Positions 19,913 to 32,942 of a stretch of 64,000 bases of DNA are shown in pieces; the first letter of the stretch is position 1; every line of letters begins with the position of its first letter. Origin of the DNA: Acinetobacter wuhouensis (GTDB lineage: Bacteria > Pseudomonadota > Gammaproteobacteria > Pseudomonadales > Moraxellaceae); contig NZ_CP031716.1 of assembly GCF_001696605.3 (NCBI RefSeq), forward strand, positions 1-64,000, given 5' to 3'. The position numbers and the translations under genes were made by a program. Under the pieces are notes generated by a model. It was not told where the DNA came from, did not search any database, and was given only the letters and a program-made list of their open reading frames with translations.

Positions 19913-19960
19913 AACATAAATGATCGATTGTTTTATTTAGAACAATCGATCATTTATGTT
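19913..19960. terminator. 20-bp-stem hairpin between convergent genes
   Basis: A perfect 20-bp inverted repeat (19913-19932 with 19941-19960) with an 8-base loop, between genes ending at 19882 and 19976. Likely bidirectional terminator. Confidence 0.75.
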
Positions 19961-19975
19961 AAAAGAGTATTTAAA

Positions 19976-20647
19976 TTATGTATTTACTAATTTAGTTTTG
20001 ACCGATTCAGGGAAAATAAGTTTAAAGTCAGTGGAATAAAAACCTTTAAGAAAAGTCGCTTTAGAAAAATCAGGAAAAATACTTTGCGTATTATTCCAAG
20101 TCGCATTAGAAATATAAGCAATTTTACTTTTAAACTTAGGCGAGAATTGATACAGAAACAGATGATCTTTTTGTTGAATGTTTAATAAACGAGAGGGTAT
20201 AAGTTTTGAAGATATTGCATGTGATGATTTTAATTGCGTTAAATTGATGGTTAATGAGAGTGTTTCACTTCCAACTTGAATATCACAATGTAATTGTTGT
20301 TTAGAATGTTTCCAATTAAAACTAGCCAACTCTTTCGGAATACCCCAATGATAGCGCCCTTCATTTACAGATGCTTGGCTAGAAACATATATTTTGGGGA
20401 TGTTAGAACTTATTTTAAAATTTTGAGTAGTATGATCTAAAACTAATAACTCATCATAAGGACCGACAGGCGAAGAATAATAGCGTACAAGGATAACCTG
20501 AACGATTCGCCCAAATTTAGCTTCTACTAAGCCGAAGTTTTGAAAGCGCCGTGTAAATGCTGGGCTTAACCAATAATTTAAAATATAGCCTTCGCCAGAA
20601 AGTTCCCAAGGTAAAGCAGTATGTGGAATGGATTCTTCTATTTTCAT
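19976..20647 (-). CDS. Acetoacetate decarboxylase-fold protein
   Basis: A 223-residue protein resembling the acetoacetate decarboxylase superfamily. The segments VGPYDELLVL, IYVSSQASVNEGRYHWGIPKELASF and the mixed-beta pattern match this fold. K105 in GIPKEL is where the Schiff-base lysine region lies in true decarboxylases, though the usual adjacent second lysine is E here. A classical decarboxylase activity is therefore doubtful. ATG 20647 is chosen over a TTG 36 bp upstream; neither has a good ribosome-binding site. Stand-alone gene; function unknown. Confidence 0.65.
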   Translation of the reverse strand: MKIEESIPHTALPWELSGEGYILNYWLSPAFTRRFQNFGLVEAKFGRIVQVILVRYYSSPVGPYDELLVLDHTTQNFKISSNIPKIYVSSQASVNEGRYHWGIPKELASFNWKHSKQQLHCDIQVGSETLSLTINLTQLKSSHAISSKLIPSRLLNIQQKDHLFLYQFSPKFKSKIAYISNATWNNTQSIFPDFSKATFLKGFYSTDFKLIFPESVKTKLVNT

Positions 20648-20812
20648 TTTATTCGCAACATTCAAGATACAGAGTAAAGGCAAACGTAATATTGATTAAG
20701 CTTGTATAGTCACATAGATTAGCCTACTCAAGTTTAATTCCTTCAGTGATTCATTTACTGAAGTCATTGATATAAGCAACAATTAGTTTAAAACGGCTCA
20801 GGACGAAAGAGA

Positions 20813-21370
20813 ATGATCAAAAAGATAGGTTTAAGTTTAGGATTGGTATTTATAGTTAATTCAGCATTTGCAAATACAAATATGCAAATCAAAACCAATT
20901 TAGGCAATATCAATATTGAACTATATGATGAACAAGCACCGACCTCAGTTAAAAACTTTAAGAGTTATGTAAATAGTCAATTCTATAATGGAACGATCTT
21001 CCATCGCGTAATTCCTGGCTTCATGATCCAAGGTGGCGGTTTTGATAGCAATATGAAAGAAAAAGCAACCCAAGCACCAATCCAAAATGAAGCAAATAAT
21101 GGTTTGAAGAATACACGTGGCACATTAGCAATGGCGAGAACCAATAATCCGAACTCTGCAACCAGTCAGTTCTTTATTAATGTTGCCAATAATGACTTTT
21201 TAAATAAATCGGTAGGAAATCCAGGCTACGCTGTGTTTGGTAAAGTTACACAAGGTTTAGATGTTGTCGATAAAATTGTAAATACTCCGACAGGAACCGT
21301 CGGTATGTACCAAGATGTACCTAAACAAGCTGTAAAAATCATCAGTATTCAAACGATCGACAATAAATAA
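20813..21370 (+). CDS. ppiA: Periplasmic cyclophilin-type peptidyl-prolyl isomerase
   Basis: A 185-residue cyclophilin that speeds cis-trans isomerisation at prolines during folding in the periplasm. Signal peptide [20 protein letters not shown] is followed by a full cyclophilin domain: [15 protein letters not shown] carries the catalytic arginine, and [17 protein letters not shown] and [11 protein letters not shown] complete the active site. ATG 20813 has AGGA 10 bp upstream. It is a single gene ahead of the rRNA operon and has its own terminator. The PpiA assignment (rather than cytoplasmic PpiB) rests on the signal peptide. Confidence 0.92.
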   Translation: MIKKIGLSLGLVFIVNSAFANTNMQIKTNLGNINIELYDEQAPTSVKNFKSYVNSQFYNGTIFHRVIPGFMIQGGGFDSNMKEKATQAPIQNEANNGLKNTRGTLAMARTNNPNSATSQFFINVANNDFLNKSVGNPGYAVFGKVTQGLDVVDKIVNTPTGTVGMYQDVPKQAVKIISIQTIDNK

Positions 21371-21387
21371 AAAAAATAATGAAAATA

Positions 21388-21422
21388 TAAAGCAGAAATA
21401 TTTTTTACATATTTCTGCTTTA
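21388..21422 (+). terminator. Terminator of ppiA
   Basis: A perfect 14-bp stem (21388-21401 with 21409-21422) with a 7-base loop, 17 bp after the stop codon. Confidence 0.8.
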
Positions 21423-21513
21423 TAATTAAAAACTTATGCGTCAAAAAGTGTGTTTTTGAACCAAAATGGTGCACAAAAATACAACACTCAATAAAACAAT
21501 CAGTTAAAAGCAC

Positions 21514-21541
21514 TTGCGCGTGTAAGAAATTGCCCTATAAT
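21514..21541 (+). promoter_or_regulatory. rRNA operon P1-type promoter
   Basis: A -35 element TTGCGC at 21514-21519 and a perfect -10 TATAAT at 21536-21541 are 16 bp apart, followed by a G/C-rich discriminator (GAGCTCATCCCGACGCG). The spacing and CCCTATAATG context match bacterial rrn P1 promoters, which respond to ppGpp. Confidence 0.85.
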
Positions 21542-21802
21542 GAGCTCATCCCGACGCGATACACGAAGCGAACTTAGCTCACAGGGTTAAGTTGTTGAAT
21601 GTTTGTTGCGTCTTATTTATCACTGACGAGGTGATAAATAATTCATTAAGAGAATATGAAGAACAACTTGTGTGGATTTTTACTGATTGATTGATCGAAA
21701 TATTATCATTGATTGATTGGTTTAAATTACTCGAAGTTTATTTGAGAGAATTTGTCAGAAAATTGATGAGCCAGAATTGTGACCTTAAGTCACTAATGAT
21801 TT
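21542..21802 (+). other. rRNA leader with RNase III processing stem
   Basis: Transcribed leader. An 11-bp hairpin (21613-21623 with 21631-21641) is followed by 21656-21685, which is complementary to 23361-23387 just after 16S with a single bulged base. Together they form the long stalk that RNase III cuts to release pre-16S. Confidence 0.75.
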
Positions 21803-23341
<1,539 letters not shown>

Positions 23342-23400
23342 ACGAAAGATTGACGATTGGTAAGAATCCACAACAAGTTGTTCTTCATTGATGTATCTGA

Positions 23401-23477
<77 letters not shown>

Positions 23478-23550
23478 TTCTGACTAACGAAATATTTGAA
23501 TGAGAGTTTAAATATAGAATACAGAAAATTAGATATATTGGTCTTAAGCT

Positions 23551-23626
23551 GGGGACTTAGCTTAGTTGGTAGAGCGCCTGCTTTGCACGCAGGAGGTCAG
23601 GAGTTCGACTCTCCTAGTCTCCACCA
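23551..23626 (+). tRNA. tRNA-Ala (TGC anticodon)
   Basis: Acceptor arms GGGGACT (23551-23557) and AGTCTCC (23616-23622) pair with one G-U, CCA is encoded at 23624-23626, and the anticodon TGC is at 23584-23586. Confidence 0.97.
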
Positions 23627-24000
23627 CGTACTTTAAAGAGTACGGGCTAAATAGATTATAGAATTTAGTAAGTATAAGCTTATTAAGTTCTGTGATTTAT
23701 CACAGTTTGCTGCGATCTGACGAAGACGCAGTTAATCATTAACAGAATATATTTGAGTTGAAATAAATTGTTCATACTCATTTCAATTAAACATAAGAAT
23801 ATGACACGCAAGTGACATGTTTGAATGAATAAGAGAGATTGAGTTACTAGCGATTAAACTGAATCAAGCGTTTTGGTATATGAATTTAGATTGAAGCTGT
23901 ACGGTGCTTAGGTGCACGGACAACGAACTGTGGAGCGTGGTGAGAATCACGATCTGTCTTAACCTTACTTGTAAGGGTTAACGACTGTTTGGGGTTGTAT
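23627..24000 (+). other. tRNA-Ala to 23S spacer with processing stem
   Basis: Non-coding spacer. A small hairpin (23627-23632 with 23639-23644) follows the tRNA. The segment 23983-24007 is complementary, with one bulge, to 26884-26909 after 23S, forming the pre-23S processing stalk. Confidence 0.7.
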
Positions 24001-26891
<2,891 letters not shown>

Positions 26892-27073
26892 TACAACACC
26901 CAAACAGTTGTGTTGTATGCATCAATCGATTCAAAACCAAACAATCAGTAATGATTGACCTTGATTTAGTTCAAAAGCTAGATACAATTACCAACTCAAA
27001 TTATCCTGTTAATAACTCATTTGGAAAAAACCTTAGCATACACGTAAGACTAAGCAAGTATCCATAAACAGTT

Positions 27074-27189
27074 TGCTGGCGACAATAGCAAGAGTGAACC
27101 ACCTGATCCCTTCCCGAACTCAGAAGTGAAACCTCTTAGCGCTGATGGTAGTGTGGGGTTACCCATGTGAGAGTAAGTCATCGCCAGCT
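27074..27189 (+). rRNA. rrf: 5S ribosomal RNA
   Basis: Terminal helix GCTGGCGA (27075 on) pairs with TCGCCAGC (27181-27188). The internal segments CCTGATCCCTTCCCGAACTC and AGAAGTGAAAC are standard 5S. About 116 nt; 182 bp after 23S. Confidence 0.96.
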
Positions 27190-27200
27190 TTTAAATTTAA

Positions 27201-27236
27201 AACACCCCAGTCTCTAGCGAGATCGGGGTGTTTTTT
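27201..27236 (+). terminator. rRNA operon terminator
   Basis: Arms AACACCCC and GGGGTGTT with inner TCTC/GAGA pairing, followed by six T, 12 bp after 5S. Confidence 0.92.
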
Positions 27237-27563
27237 ATTGGGTGAAAAATATATGAAGGCAATAACAAGAGCAAAAAGAGAGGATAAAATTATTTAGAAT
27301 AACTCAATGAAATTTCGATTTTATAATGATAATAATCCCTGAATATATCTTGAAAACTACTATAGAATAATCGCATTATGAGAAAATATTTAAATTAATT
27401 AAATAATAAAATCATGTATTTACAATATTTATACTACTATAAATTTGTATTATCCATTTGTCTAATTGCTGATGAAATATGAGATGCGTATATTTCGCAA
27501 CCTTGAATTTTACTTAAAAATTCAATTGAAATATCGGACAAGTACTCATGGGAGATGAGAACG
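27237..27563. other. Intergenic region upstream of the MFS transporter
   Basis: About 327 AT-rich bases between the rRNA terminator and the transporter start. It must include that gene's promoter. A small inverted repeat (GAATTT...AAATTC, near 27508-27524) is visible; nothing else recognisable. Confidence 0.5.
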
Positions 27564-28913
27564 ATGACAATGGAAAACATAGATATTAATTCTGTAGTCG
27601 ATAAGGCGAAATTCACCCCGTTTCACTTCAATGTAGTGGCTTGGTGCTTATTGATTATTTTATTTGATGGTTATGATTTAGCGATTAATGGTGTGGTACT
27701 TCCACTGTTAATGCAGGACTGGGGCTTAACTGCGATGCAAGCGGGTATGCTTGCCAGTACTGCGCTCGCAGGGATGATGTTTGGTGCAATGTTCTTCGGC
27801 TCTTTGGCGGATAAGATTGGCCGTAAAAAAGTCATCATGATTTGTATTGTGCTATTCAGCGGTTTGACTTTTGCAGGTGGTTTTGCCTCAAATCCAACTG
27901 AATTTGCAATTTTACGCTTTTTAGCAGGTTTAGGTATTGGTGGGGTAATGCCAAATTTGGTGGCATTGACTTCTGAATATGCACCGCAAAAAATGCGTAG
28001 TACCTTAGTAACAACGATGTTCAGTGGTTATGCTGTTGGTGGTGTAATGGCTGCATTATTAGGTTCATGGTTTACTCCAAGTTTTGGTTGGCAGATCATG
28101 TTCTTTATTGCAGGGATTCCATTATTTTTATTGCCTGTGATTTGGAAGTTTTTACCTGAATCTTTAGCATTTATTGTGAAAGAAAATAAACAAGACAAGG
28201 CGAGAAGTATTGTACGTCGTTTGGCGCCAAATCTAACGGTGACAGAAAATACGACATTTACTTTACCTAAAGTTGAAGTGCCTGAAGCTGCAAACGTGGT
28301 GAGTTTGTTCCGTCGTGGACGTGCAACCAATACGCTTTTATTTTGGCTGGCATTTTTCACATGTCTATTAACTATGTATGCATTGAGCAGTTGGTTGCCG
28401 AAGTTAATGATGGCAGCGGGTTATTCAATGGATAACAGTTTAATGTTTATGATGGTGATGAATGTGGGTGCTGTGGTTGGTATCGTGGGTGGTGGTATTC
28501 TTGCAGATCGTTTCCATTTAAAACCAGTTTTGATGTGCTTAGGCATTGTCGGTGCAGTTGTGATGAGCTTGATGGGCTTCCAATCGAATCAGTTCCTGTT
28601 ATACATTTTAGTATTCTTAGCAGGTGCAGCATCAATCGGTTCGCAAATGTTGCTTTATAGCTATGTGGCGCAGTATTACCCACTTGCAATTCGTTCGACA
28701 GGGATTGGTTGGTCTTCTGCGATTGGACGTATGGGCGCGATTGTAGGTCCAATCTTAATCGGTGGCTTATTGGGTATGAATTTACCGGCTCATTTTAATT
28801 TCATGGCAGTCGGTCTGCCTGTGTTAATCACTGCAATCGCTGTTGCTTTGATTATGCATGATAACGACACTGATAAAATTGAGCTTCGCGAAGCTTCGGC
28901 AGCTAAAGCTTAA
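27564..28913 (+). CDS. Aromatic acid:H+ symporter (MFS, AAHS family)
   Basis: A 449-residue, 12-helix major facilitator of the aromatic acid:proton symporter family (PcaK, BenK, VanK relatives). The first helix carries the family signature FDGYDLAINGVVLP (D35-D38). The loop between helices 2 and 3 has DKIGRKK, and a second copy-like ADRFHLKP lies between helices 8 and 9. Start: the GGGAG at 27550-27554 is 9 bp from ATG 27564; the earlier ATG 27555 is too close to it. There are no catabolic genes next to it, so the substrate (benzoate, hydroxybenzoate or similar) cannot be chosen. It stands alone between two terminators. Confidence 0.88.
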   Translation: MTMENIDINSVVDKAKFTPFHFNVVAWCLLIILFDGYDLAINGVVLPLLMQDWGLTAMQAGMLASTALAGMMFGAMFFGSLADKIGRKKVIMICIVLFSGLTFAGGFASNPTEFAILRFLAGLGIGGVMPNLVALTSEYAPQKMRSTLVTTMFSGYAVGGVMAALLGSWFTPSFGWQIMFFIAGIPLFLLPVIWKFLPESLAFIVKENKQDKARSIVRRLAPNLTVTENTTFTLPKVEVPEAANVVSLFRRGRATNTLLFWLAFFTCLLTMYALSSWLPKLMMAAGYSMDNSLMFMMVMNVGAVVGIVGGGILADRFHLKPVLMCLGIVGAVVMSLMGFQSNQFLLYILVFLAGAASIGSQMLLYSYVAQYYPLAIRSTGIGWSSAIGRMGAIVGPILIGGLLGMNLPAHFNFMAVGLPVLITAIAVALIMHDNDTDKIELREASAAKA

Positions 28914-28933
28914 GTTCTGATTTTTTGAAAATC

Positions 28934-28960
28934 AAAGCCTCCGTAAGGGGGCTTTCTTTT
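28934..28960 (+). terminator. Terminator of the MFS transporter gene
   Basis: AAAGCCTCC (28934-28942) pairs with GGGGGCTTT (28947-28955, one G-U), followed by CTTTT. Confidence 0.85.
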
Positions 28961-29048
28961 ATCTGCAATGTTTAATGTATAACAAAAGTTGAACGTTGCT
29001 TTACTTGAAATGAATCCATAATATAAAGATTCTGAACATTGAGTTGTT

Positions 29049-29363
29049 ATGATGAAATTAAATTCATTTTCCCCAATCCCCGAAGATGATGAAGAACTGC
29101 ATCTTCCTGAACTTGTATATTGGTCATCTTTAGGTGATTTGGAACAAGTCGAAAGATGTCTTGCTGAGGGTGCTGATGTAAATACTGCAGACGATGAAGG
29201 CTATAGTGCATTGCATGCTGCGGCAGAGAATGATCATTTAGACATTGTAAAACTGTTAGTCGCAAAAGGTGCTGATCTCAGTTTTAAATCTGAATATACT
29301 GTACTTGAGCTTGCTGAAATGGCTGAGAATGCTGAAATCATTGCTTATTTAAAAAGTCTATAA
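29049..29363 (+). CDS. Small ankyrin-repeat protein
   Basis: A 104-residue acidic protein with about two and a half ankyrin repeats. Residues about 25-50 (YWSSLGDLEQVERCLAEG) and 52-83 (GYSALHAAAENDHLDIVKLL) carry the TPLHxAA-like and VxxLLxxGAD signatures, and a last partial helix pair ends in IIAYLKSL. There is no signal peptide. Ankyrin proteins mediate protein contacts; the partner is unknown. ATG 29049 or 29052 could be used; neither has a strong ribosome-binding site. It is separated from its neighbours by terminators. Confidence 0.85.
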   Translation: MMKLNSFSPIPEDDEELHLPELVYWSSLGDLEQVERCLAEGADVNTADDEGYSALHAAAENDHLDIVKLLVAKGADLSFKSEYTVLELAEMAENAEIIAYLKSL

Positions 29364-29383
29364 ATCAGAAATTCAAAACACAT

Positions 29384-29522
29384 ATAAAAAAAGAAACCCC
29401 ATCGTCCTGATGGGGTTTCTTTCGTATTGGTGAGTTAGATCTGACTCCTGTCGAATCTCACGTTCCTGATGCTCAGACGCTTTATTGTTGTTTTATGTCT
29501 GGGAAACTTCCTGTTCCCTATA
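29384..29522 (-). ncRNA. Candidate RsmY/RsmZ/CsrB-like regulatory RNA
   Basis: A compact structured stretch of about 140 nt on the minus strand with no ORF. Read 5' to 3' it has four CAGGA motifs (complements at + positions 29509-29513, 29464-29468, 29446-29450 and 29405-29409). One is in the loop of the first hairpin (GGGAA...TTCCC), one in a GAC-AGGA-GTC loop, and one in the loop of the terminator (CCCCATC-AGGAC-GATGGGG). A hairpin CAGAC...GTCTG exposes an A-rich loop with AACAACAATAA. It ends in a strong terminator with seven T. A GacA-box-like palindrome lies about 65 bp upstream of the likely start. By known biology such RNAs titrate CsrA/RsmA. The transcript and its start (29518-29528) are inferred. 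Confidence 0.62.
29390..29422. terminator. Shared terminator of the ankyrin gene and the small RNA
   Basis: A perfect 14-bp stem (29390-29403 with 29409-29422), loop GTCCT. The T tract is longer on the minus strand (seven T, then ATATG), which argues for a minus-strand transcript ending here. Confidence 0.9.
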
Positions 29523-29577
29523 ACCATAGAATATAAAAATCTGATGTACTCGAATAGCAGATAAAAGCATGAATTGT

Positions 29578-29595
29578 TGTAAGCAATTTCGTACA
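29578..29595. promoter_or_regulatory. GacA/UvrY-box-like palindrome
   Basis: TGTAAG-CAATTT-CGTACA matches the GacA upstream activating sequence TGTAAG-N6-CTTACA at 11 of 12 defined bases. On the minus strand it sits about 65 bp upstream of the candidate small RNA, as in Pseudomonas rsm genes. Confidence 0.6.
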
Positions 29596-29622
29596 TTTTA
29601 AAGGGATCAATTTTAAAATGAT

Positions 29623-29648
29623 AAAAAAAGCAGATCCATTGACCTGCT
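29623..29648 (-). terminator. Terminator of the outer-membrane barrel gene
   Basis: On the minus strand AGCAGGTC pairs with GATCTGCT (one G-U, 4-base loop), followed by seven T, 23 bp after the stop at 29672. It separates that gene from the candidate small RNA. Confidence 0.85.
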
Positions 29649-29671
29649 CTTATTCTACCGCAACTTCTATT

Positions 29672-30367
29672 TTAGAAATGCGCATTTAAGCCGATATAGG
29701 GACCTTTGAAGTTAAACTTCATGTCACGTTTATCAAGATCATTGAGTTCAATATTTAAAACACGATAACCGACTTTTGCACCCAAATCTAAAGCAATTGA
29801 TTTGACAAAGTCGTATTGGAATTCAGCTTGCGCATCCGTGATTTTTACATCATTGACATTGGTGTAGGTTGCTTCAGCCTTGGCACTTAAACCTGTAAAT
29901 GGAAGTTTAGCGCCGACTTCTGCATAGATAATAGGAGAGTATTCATCAATATCTACAGATGTACCAAATTGTTTAACATCACCATTTAAGCGAGTTGCAC
30001 CAACACCAATATCTGCTTTGATGATATTGTCTAAAATTTCATAATAGAGAATAAGGTCGGTGTGATCTAAGTTGATCTCAGTTTTTGCTAATCCTTCAAT
30101 AGTATTATTTGACTCGGTTTCAGTGTCCAATTGGGTATATTTTAATTTTACATTTGGAATCACTGGAATCGGATGTTCAAAAGCAACAGAGGCTTGTACT
30201 GTTCCCTTACGGTCTAAGTCTTGGTCATTTAAGTGTTTGCGATCAATATTTGATTCGCCTTCAATATTCCAATAGCTAATGTCGCCTTTTAAGCCAATAA
30301 AATCTGCTTGTGCAAATGAACACAAACCTAATGTTGCAATAAATAATGGTAGTTGTAACGTTTTCAT
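29672..30367 (-). CDS. Outer-membrane beta-barrel protein (TIGR04219-like)
   Basis: A 231-residue exported protein with signal peptide MKTLQLPLFIATLGLCSFAQA. The mature part alternates hydrophobic and polar residues in about eight beta strands and ends in the outer-membrane insertion signature with terminal phenylalanine (GPYIGLNAHF). Pattern, length and the DFIGLKGDISYWN start resemble the TIGR04219 outer-membrane family; function unknown. ATG 30367 has GAGGGAA directly upstream. Divergent from the aldehyde dehydrogenase gene. Family assignment is from memory of the pattern. Confidence 0.75.
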   Translation of the reverse strand: MKTLQLPLFIATLGLCSFAQADFIGLKGDISYWNIEGESNIDRKHLNDQDLDRKGTVQASVAFEHPIPVIPNVKLKYTQLDTETESNNTIEGLAKTEINLDHTDLILYYEILDNIIKADIGVGATRLNGDVKQFGTSVDIDEYSPIIYAEVGAKLPFTGLSAKAEATYTNVNDVKITDAQAEFQYDFVKSIALDLGAKVGYRVLNIELNDLDKRDMKFNFKGPYIGLNAHF

Positions 30368-30500
30368 ATTTCCCTCTTGATGAAATGATCTTTTTTCATC
30401 TGATTTTGTTACTTAAATACATTTCAATATTGTACCAACTGAGCGCATGATATAGAGGTTTATTTCAGTTTGCATTATTAAAATACAATTAGAGGACACA

Positions 30501-31949
30501 ATGAAAGATTCTATTGATCAGACCGTAATTGAGCTTCCACTATATGTTGCATCTAAGCCTGTAAAAACAGGGCAATGGCTTGAAGTGCATGATAAATTTT
30601 CAGGGAAAGTGTATGCCAAAGTGGCTTTGGCAGATGCTAAGGTTTTAGAGAAAGCGATCAGTTCAGCAGTCAAAGCTGAACAGGAAATGGCGGCATTAAA
30701 ACCATTTCAAAAGCAAAAAATATTATTGCATTGTGTGAAGCGTTTTAATGAGTTGCGCGCAGAACTCACTGATCTTTTAATTATCGAAGGTGGGAAACCG
30801 AAGCTTGCAGCAGCAGCGGAAGTTGAGCGTTTGATTAATACCTTTCAAATCGCTGCAGATGCTGTTTCGACTATTGATGATGGACGGTTGATGCCTTTGG
30901 CAGTCACAGCTGCTGCAGGGGCATATCGTGGCATGGTGCAACATGTGCCGATCGGTGCAGTATCCTTGATTAGTCCATTTAATTTCCCACTGAATTTAAC
31001 CGCACATAAAATTGCCCCTGCGATTGCAGCTGGTTGCCCATTTGTACTGAAACCTGCCAGTTTAACGCCGATCTCAGCACTCAAAATTGCCGAAGTCTTG
31101 GCTGAAACGGATTTGCCTAAAGGTGCTTTTTCGGTATTACCTTGCCCACGTGAACACGCAGATGTGTTGGTCACGGATGATCGTTTTAAATTACTCAGCT
31201 TTACAGGTTCTGATCAAGTGGGTTGGGATATGAAAGCCCGTTCAGGTCGTAAAAAAGTGACTTTAGAATTGGGAGGAAATGCCGCGGTCTTGATTGAGCC
31301 TGATACAGAAGTCACAGATGCTCTGATTGATCGTGTGATTGGCGGAGCATATAGTCATGCAGGGCAGGTATGTATTAGTGTGCAACGTATTTTAGTTCAT
31401 GCAGATATTTATGCTGAATTTAAGAAAAAACTTGTCGCAAAATTGAAAAAAATTAAAGCCGCAGATCCACACTCAGACACGACTTTGGTTGGACCGATGA
31501 TCAAAGAATCAGAAGCGCTACGTTTGAAAAAATGGGTGGATAAAGCAGAGAAGAAAGGTGCAAAAATACTTACAGGTGGCACTTTGAAAGGTGTGTTGTT
31601 TGAACCAACCCTACTCGAAAATGTCGATGAGTCACTTGAAGTATATCAAGATGAAGTCTTTGGTCCTGTCGCGATTCTGGAAAAATATAAAGGCTTTGAA
31701 AAAGGTATAGAGATCATTAATAAGAGCCGTTTTGGTCTACAAGCAGGAGTTTATACACAGAACCTGAATAAGATGCTCTATGCATGGGATCACTTACATG
31801 TCGGTGGTGTGATTATCAATGATATTCCAACCTTCCGTGTCGATAATATGCCGTACGGTGGTGTGAAAGATTCAGGCTTAGGTCGTGAGGGGATTCAGTC
31901 TGCGATTCGAGATATGCAAGAAGAACGATTGCTTGTGATTAAACAATAA
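30501..31949 (+). CDS. NAD(P)-dependent aldehyde dehydrogenase
   Basis: A 482-residue aldehyde dehydrogenase that oxidises an aldehyde to its acid. The catalytic cysteine is C291 (AGQVCISVQR), the general base E256 (LELGGN), and the transition-state asparagine N161 (PFNFP). The cofactor-binding FTGS loop is near 234-237 and the C-terminal GGVKDSGLGREG segment is present. The PFNFPLNLTAHKIAPA and VCISVQR features suggest the lactaldehyde or glyceraldehyde-phosphate-like subgroup rather than the betaine or succinate-semialdehyde ones. ATG 30501 follows an AGAGGA site. Substrate not deducible. Confidence 0.9.
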   Translation: MKDSIDQTVIELPLYVASKPVKTGQWLEVHDKFSGKVYAKVALADAKVLEKAISSAVKAEQEMAALKPFQKQKILLHCVKRFNELRAELTDLLIIEGGKPKLAAAAEVERLINTFQIAADAVSTIDDGRLMPLAVTAAAGAYRGMVQHVPIGAVSLISPFNFPLNLTAHKIAPAIAAGCPFVLKPASLTPISALKIAEVLAETDLPKGAFSVLPCPREHADVLVTDDRFKLLSFTGSDQVGWDMKARSGRKKVTLELGGNAAVLIEPDTEVTDALIDRVIGGAYSHAGQVCISVQRILVHADIYAEFKKKLVAKLKKIKAADPHSDTTLVGPMIKESEALRLKKWVDKAEKKGAKILTGGTLKGVLFEPTLLENVDESLEVYQDEVFGPVAILEKYKGFEKGIEIINKSRFGLQAGVYTQNLNKMLYAWDHLHVGGVIINDIPTFRVDNMPYGGVKDSGLGREGIQSAIRDMQEERLLVIKQ

Positions 31950-31960
31950 GTCATATTAAC

Positions 31961-31982
31961 AAGGAGCTTCGGCTCCTTTTTT
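31961..31982 (+). terminator. Terminator of the aldehyde dehydrogenase gene
   Basis: AAGGAGC-TTCG-GCTCCTT with the stable TTCG tetraloop, followed by T's. Confidence 0.92.
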
Positions 31983-32015
31983 AATCATTAGATATTTTGA
32001 ATAATTTGAGCGTTG

Positions 32016-32606
32016 ATGATGAGAATAAAAAATTTAAATCAGTTTTTTGCACTATTTTTATTGATGCTAAGCAGTTTACCTGTTTGGGCATTTCAATCTG
32101 AAAAGTTAGTGACAGATGCACGTTCGCAAATTTGGAAAACACTATATTACGATCCTGCTTATACCCAACTGAAGTATCCAATGGGTGATGTGCCTTTGGT
32201 CAAAGGAGTATGTACCGATGTGGTGATTCGGGCTTTGCGTCATCAAGGCATTGATTTGCAACAGCGCATTCATGAAGATATGAAAGCCAATTTTAAACGC
32301 TACCCGCAGAAATGGGGCTTAAAAGGCACGGATAAAAATATTGATCACCGTCGTGTGCCGAATATCATGACCTATTTCCAACGCCAAGGTTATCAAGCAA
32401 ATGATCAGAAATATCAAGTGGGTGATATTGTGACTTGGGATTTGGGCAAAGGATTGGTGCATATTGGGATTGTTTCAGATAAAACAGCACTAATTTCCAA
32501 AACCCCGTTAATTATTCATAATATTGGTTATGGCACTCGGGAAAATGATATTTTGTATGAATATAAAATTACAGGGCATTATCGGATTCCGAACAATGTA
32601 AAGTAA
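32016..32606 (+). CDS. DUF1287 family exported protein
   Basis: A 196-residue protein with a signal peptide ending near VWA and a DUF1287 domain. The visible signatures are GVCTDVVIRALRHQGID with a candidate catalytic cysteine, the DHRRVPNIMTYF segment, and GDIVTWDLGKGLVHIGIVSD with a candidate histidine. The arrangement resembles NlpC/P60-like cysteine peptidase folds, so a cell-wall or amidase role is possible but unproven. Start: TTG 32013, ATG 32016 and ATG 32019 are adjacent, and TTTGAG lies just upstream; ATG 32016 is chosen. It lies 38 bp after the dehydrogenase terminator. Confidence 0.78.
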   Translation: MMRIKNLNQFFALFLLMLSSLPVWAFQSEKLVTDARSQIWKTLYYDPAYTQLKYPMGDVPLVKGVCTDVVIRALRHQGIDLQQRIHEDMKANFKRYPQKWGLKGTDKNIDHRRVPNIMTYFQRQGYQANDQKYQVGDIVTWDLGKGLVHIGIVSDKTALISKTPLIIHNIGYGTRENDILYEYKITGHYRIPNNVK

Positions 32607-32942
32607 AACTTAAGTGCTCTAAATAAAAATGTGCAGAAGGAGCAAAACGGATAAAAAAATAATCAATTAATTGGAAAAACTTCATTCTAAAGTCGAATTT
32701 AGTGTAGAAACTACAGTAAAAGGCAAGGAAAACAGGTATTGTTGCGCCATTAAACAACATTTTTTAAGATTTTCTTTAAGCAAGAAATCAGGACAAAGTG
32801 TTGGTTTGCAATAACAACAAAGTGCTCAAAAGGTGCTGTTTTATTCAAACAACAAAGAATTTAGGAATTGGACTCTTTTTTGCACGTCAAAGATAAACAC
32901 AATATGCGGCAATGGAGAGCCCACACATTTTAGGTATTTTCT
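32607..32942. other. Intergenic region upstream of the NSS transporter
   Basis: About 336 bp. Two A-rich segments with AACAACAA (near 32810-32820 and 32860-32870) resemble the AAnAAnAA motif bound by Hfq-Crc in pseudomonads; the second is about 75 bp upstream of the transporter start. No hairpin, ORF or known RNA family recognised. Confidence 0.4.

Noticed and set aside
32810..32870. Hfq-Crc (AAnAAnAA) control of the NSS transporter
   Set aside because: Short A-rich motifs are frequent in this AT-rich DNA and neither is next to the ribosome-binding site.
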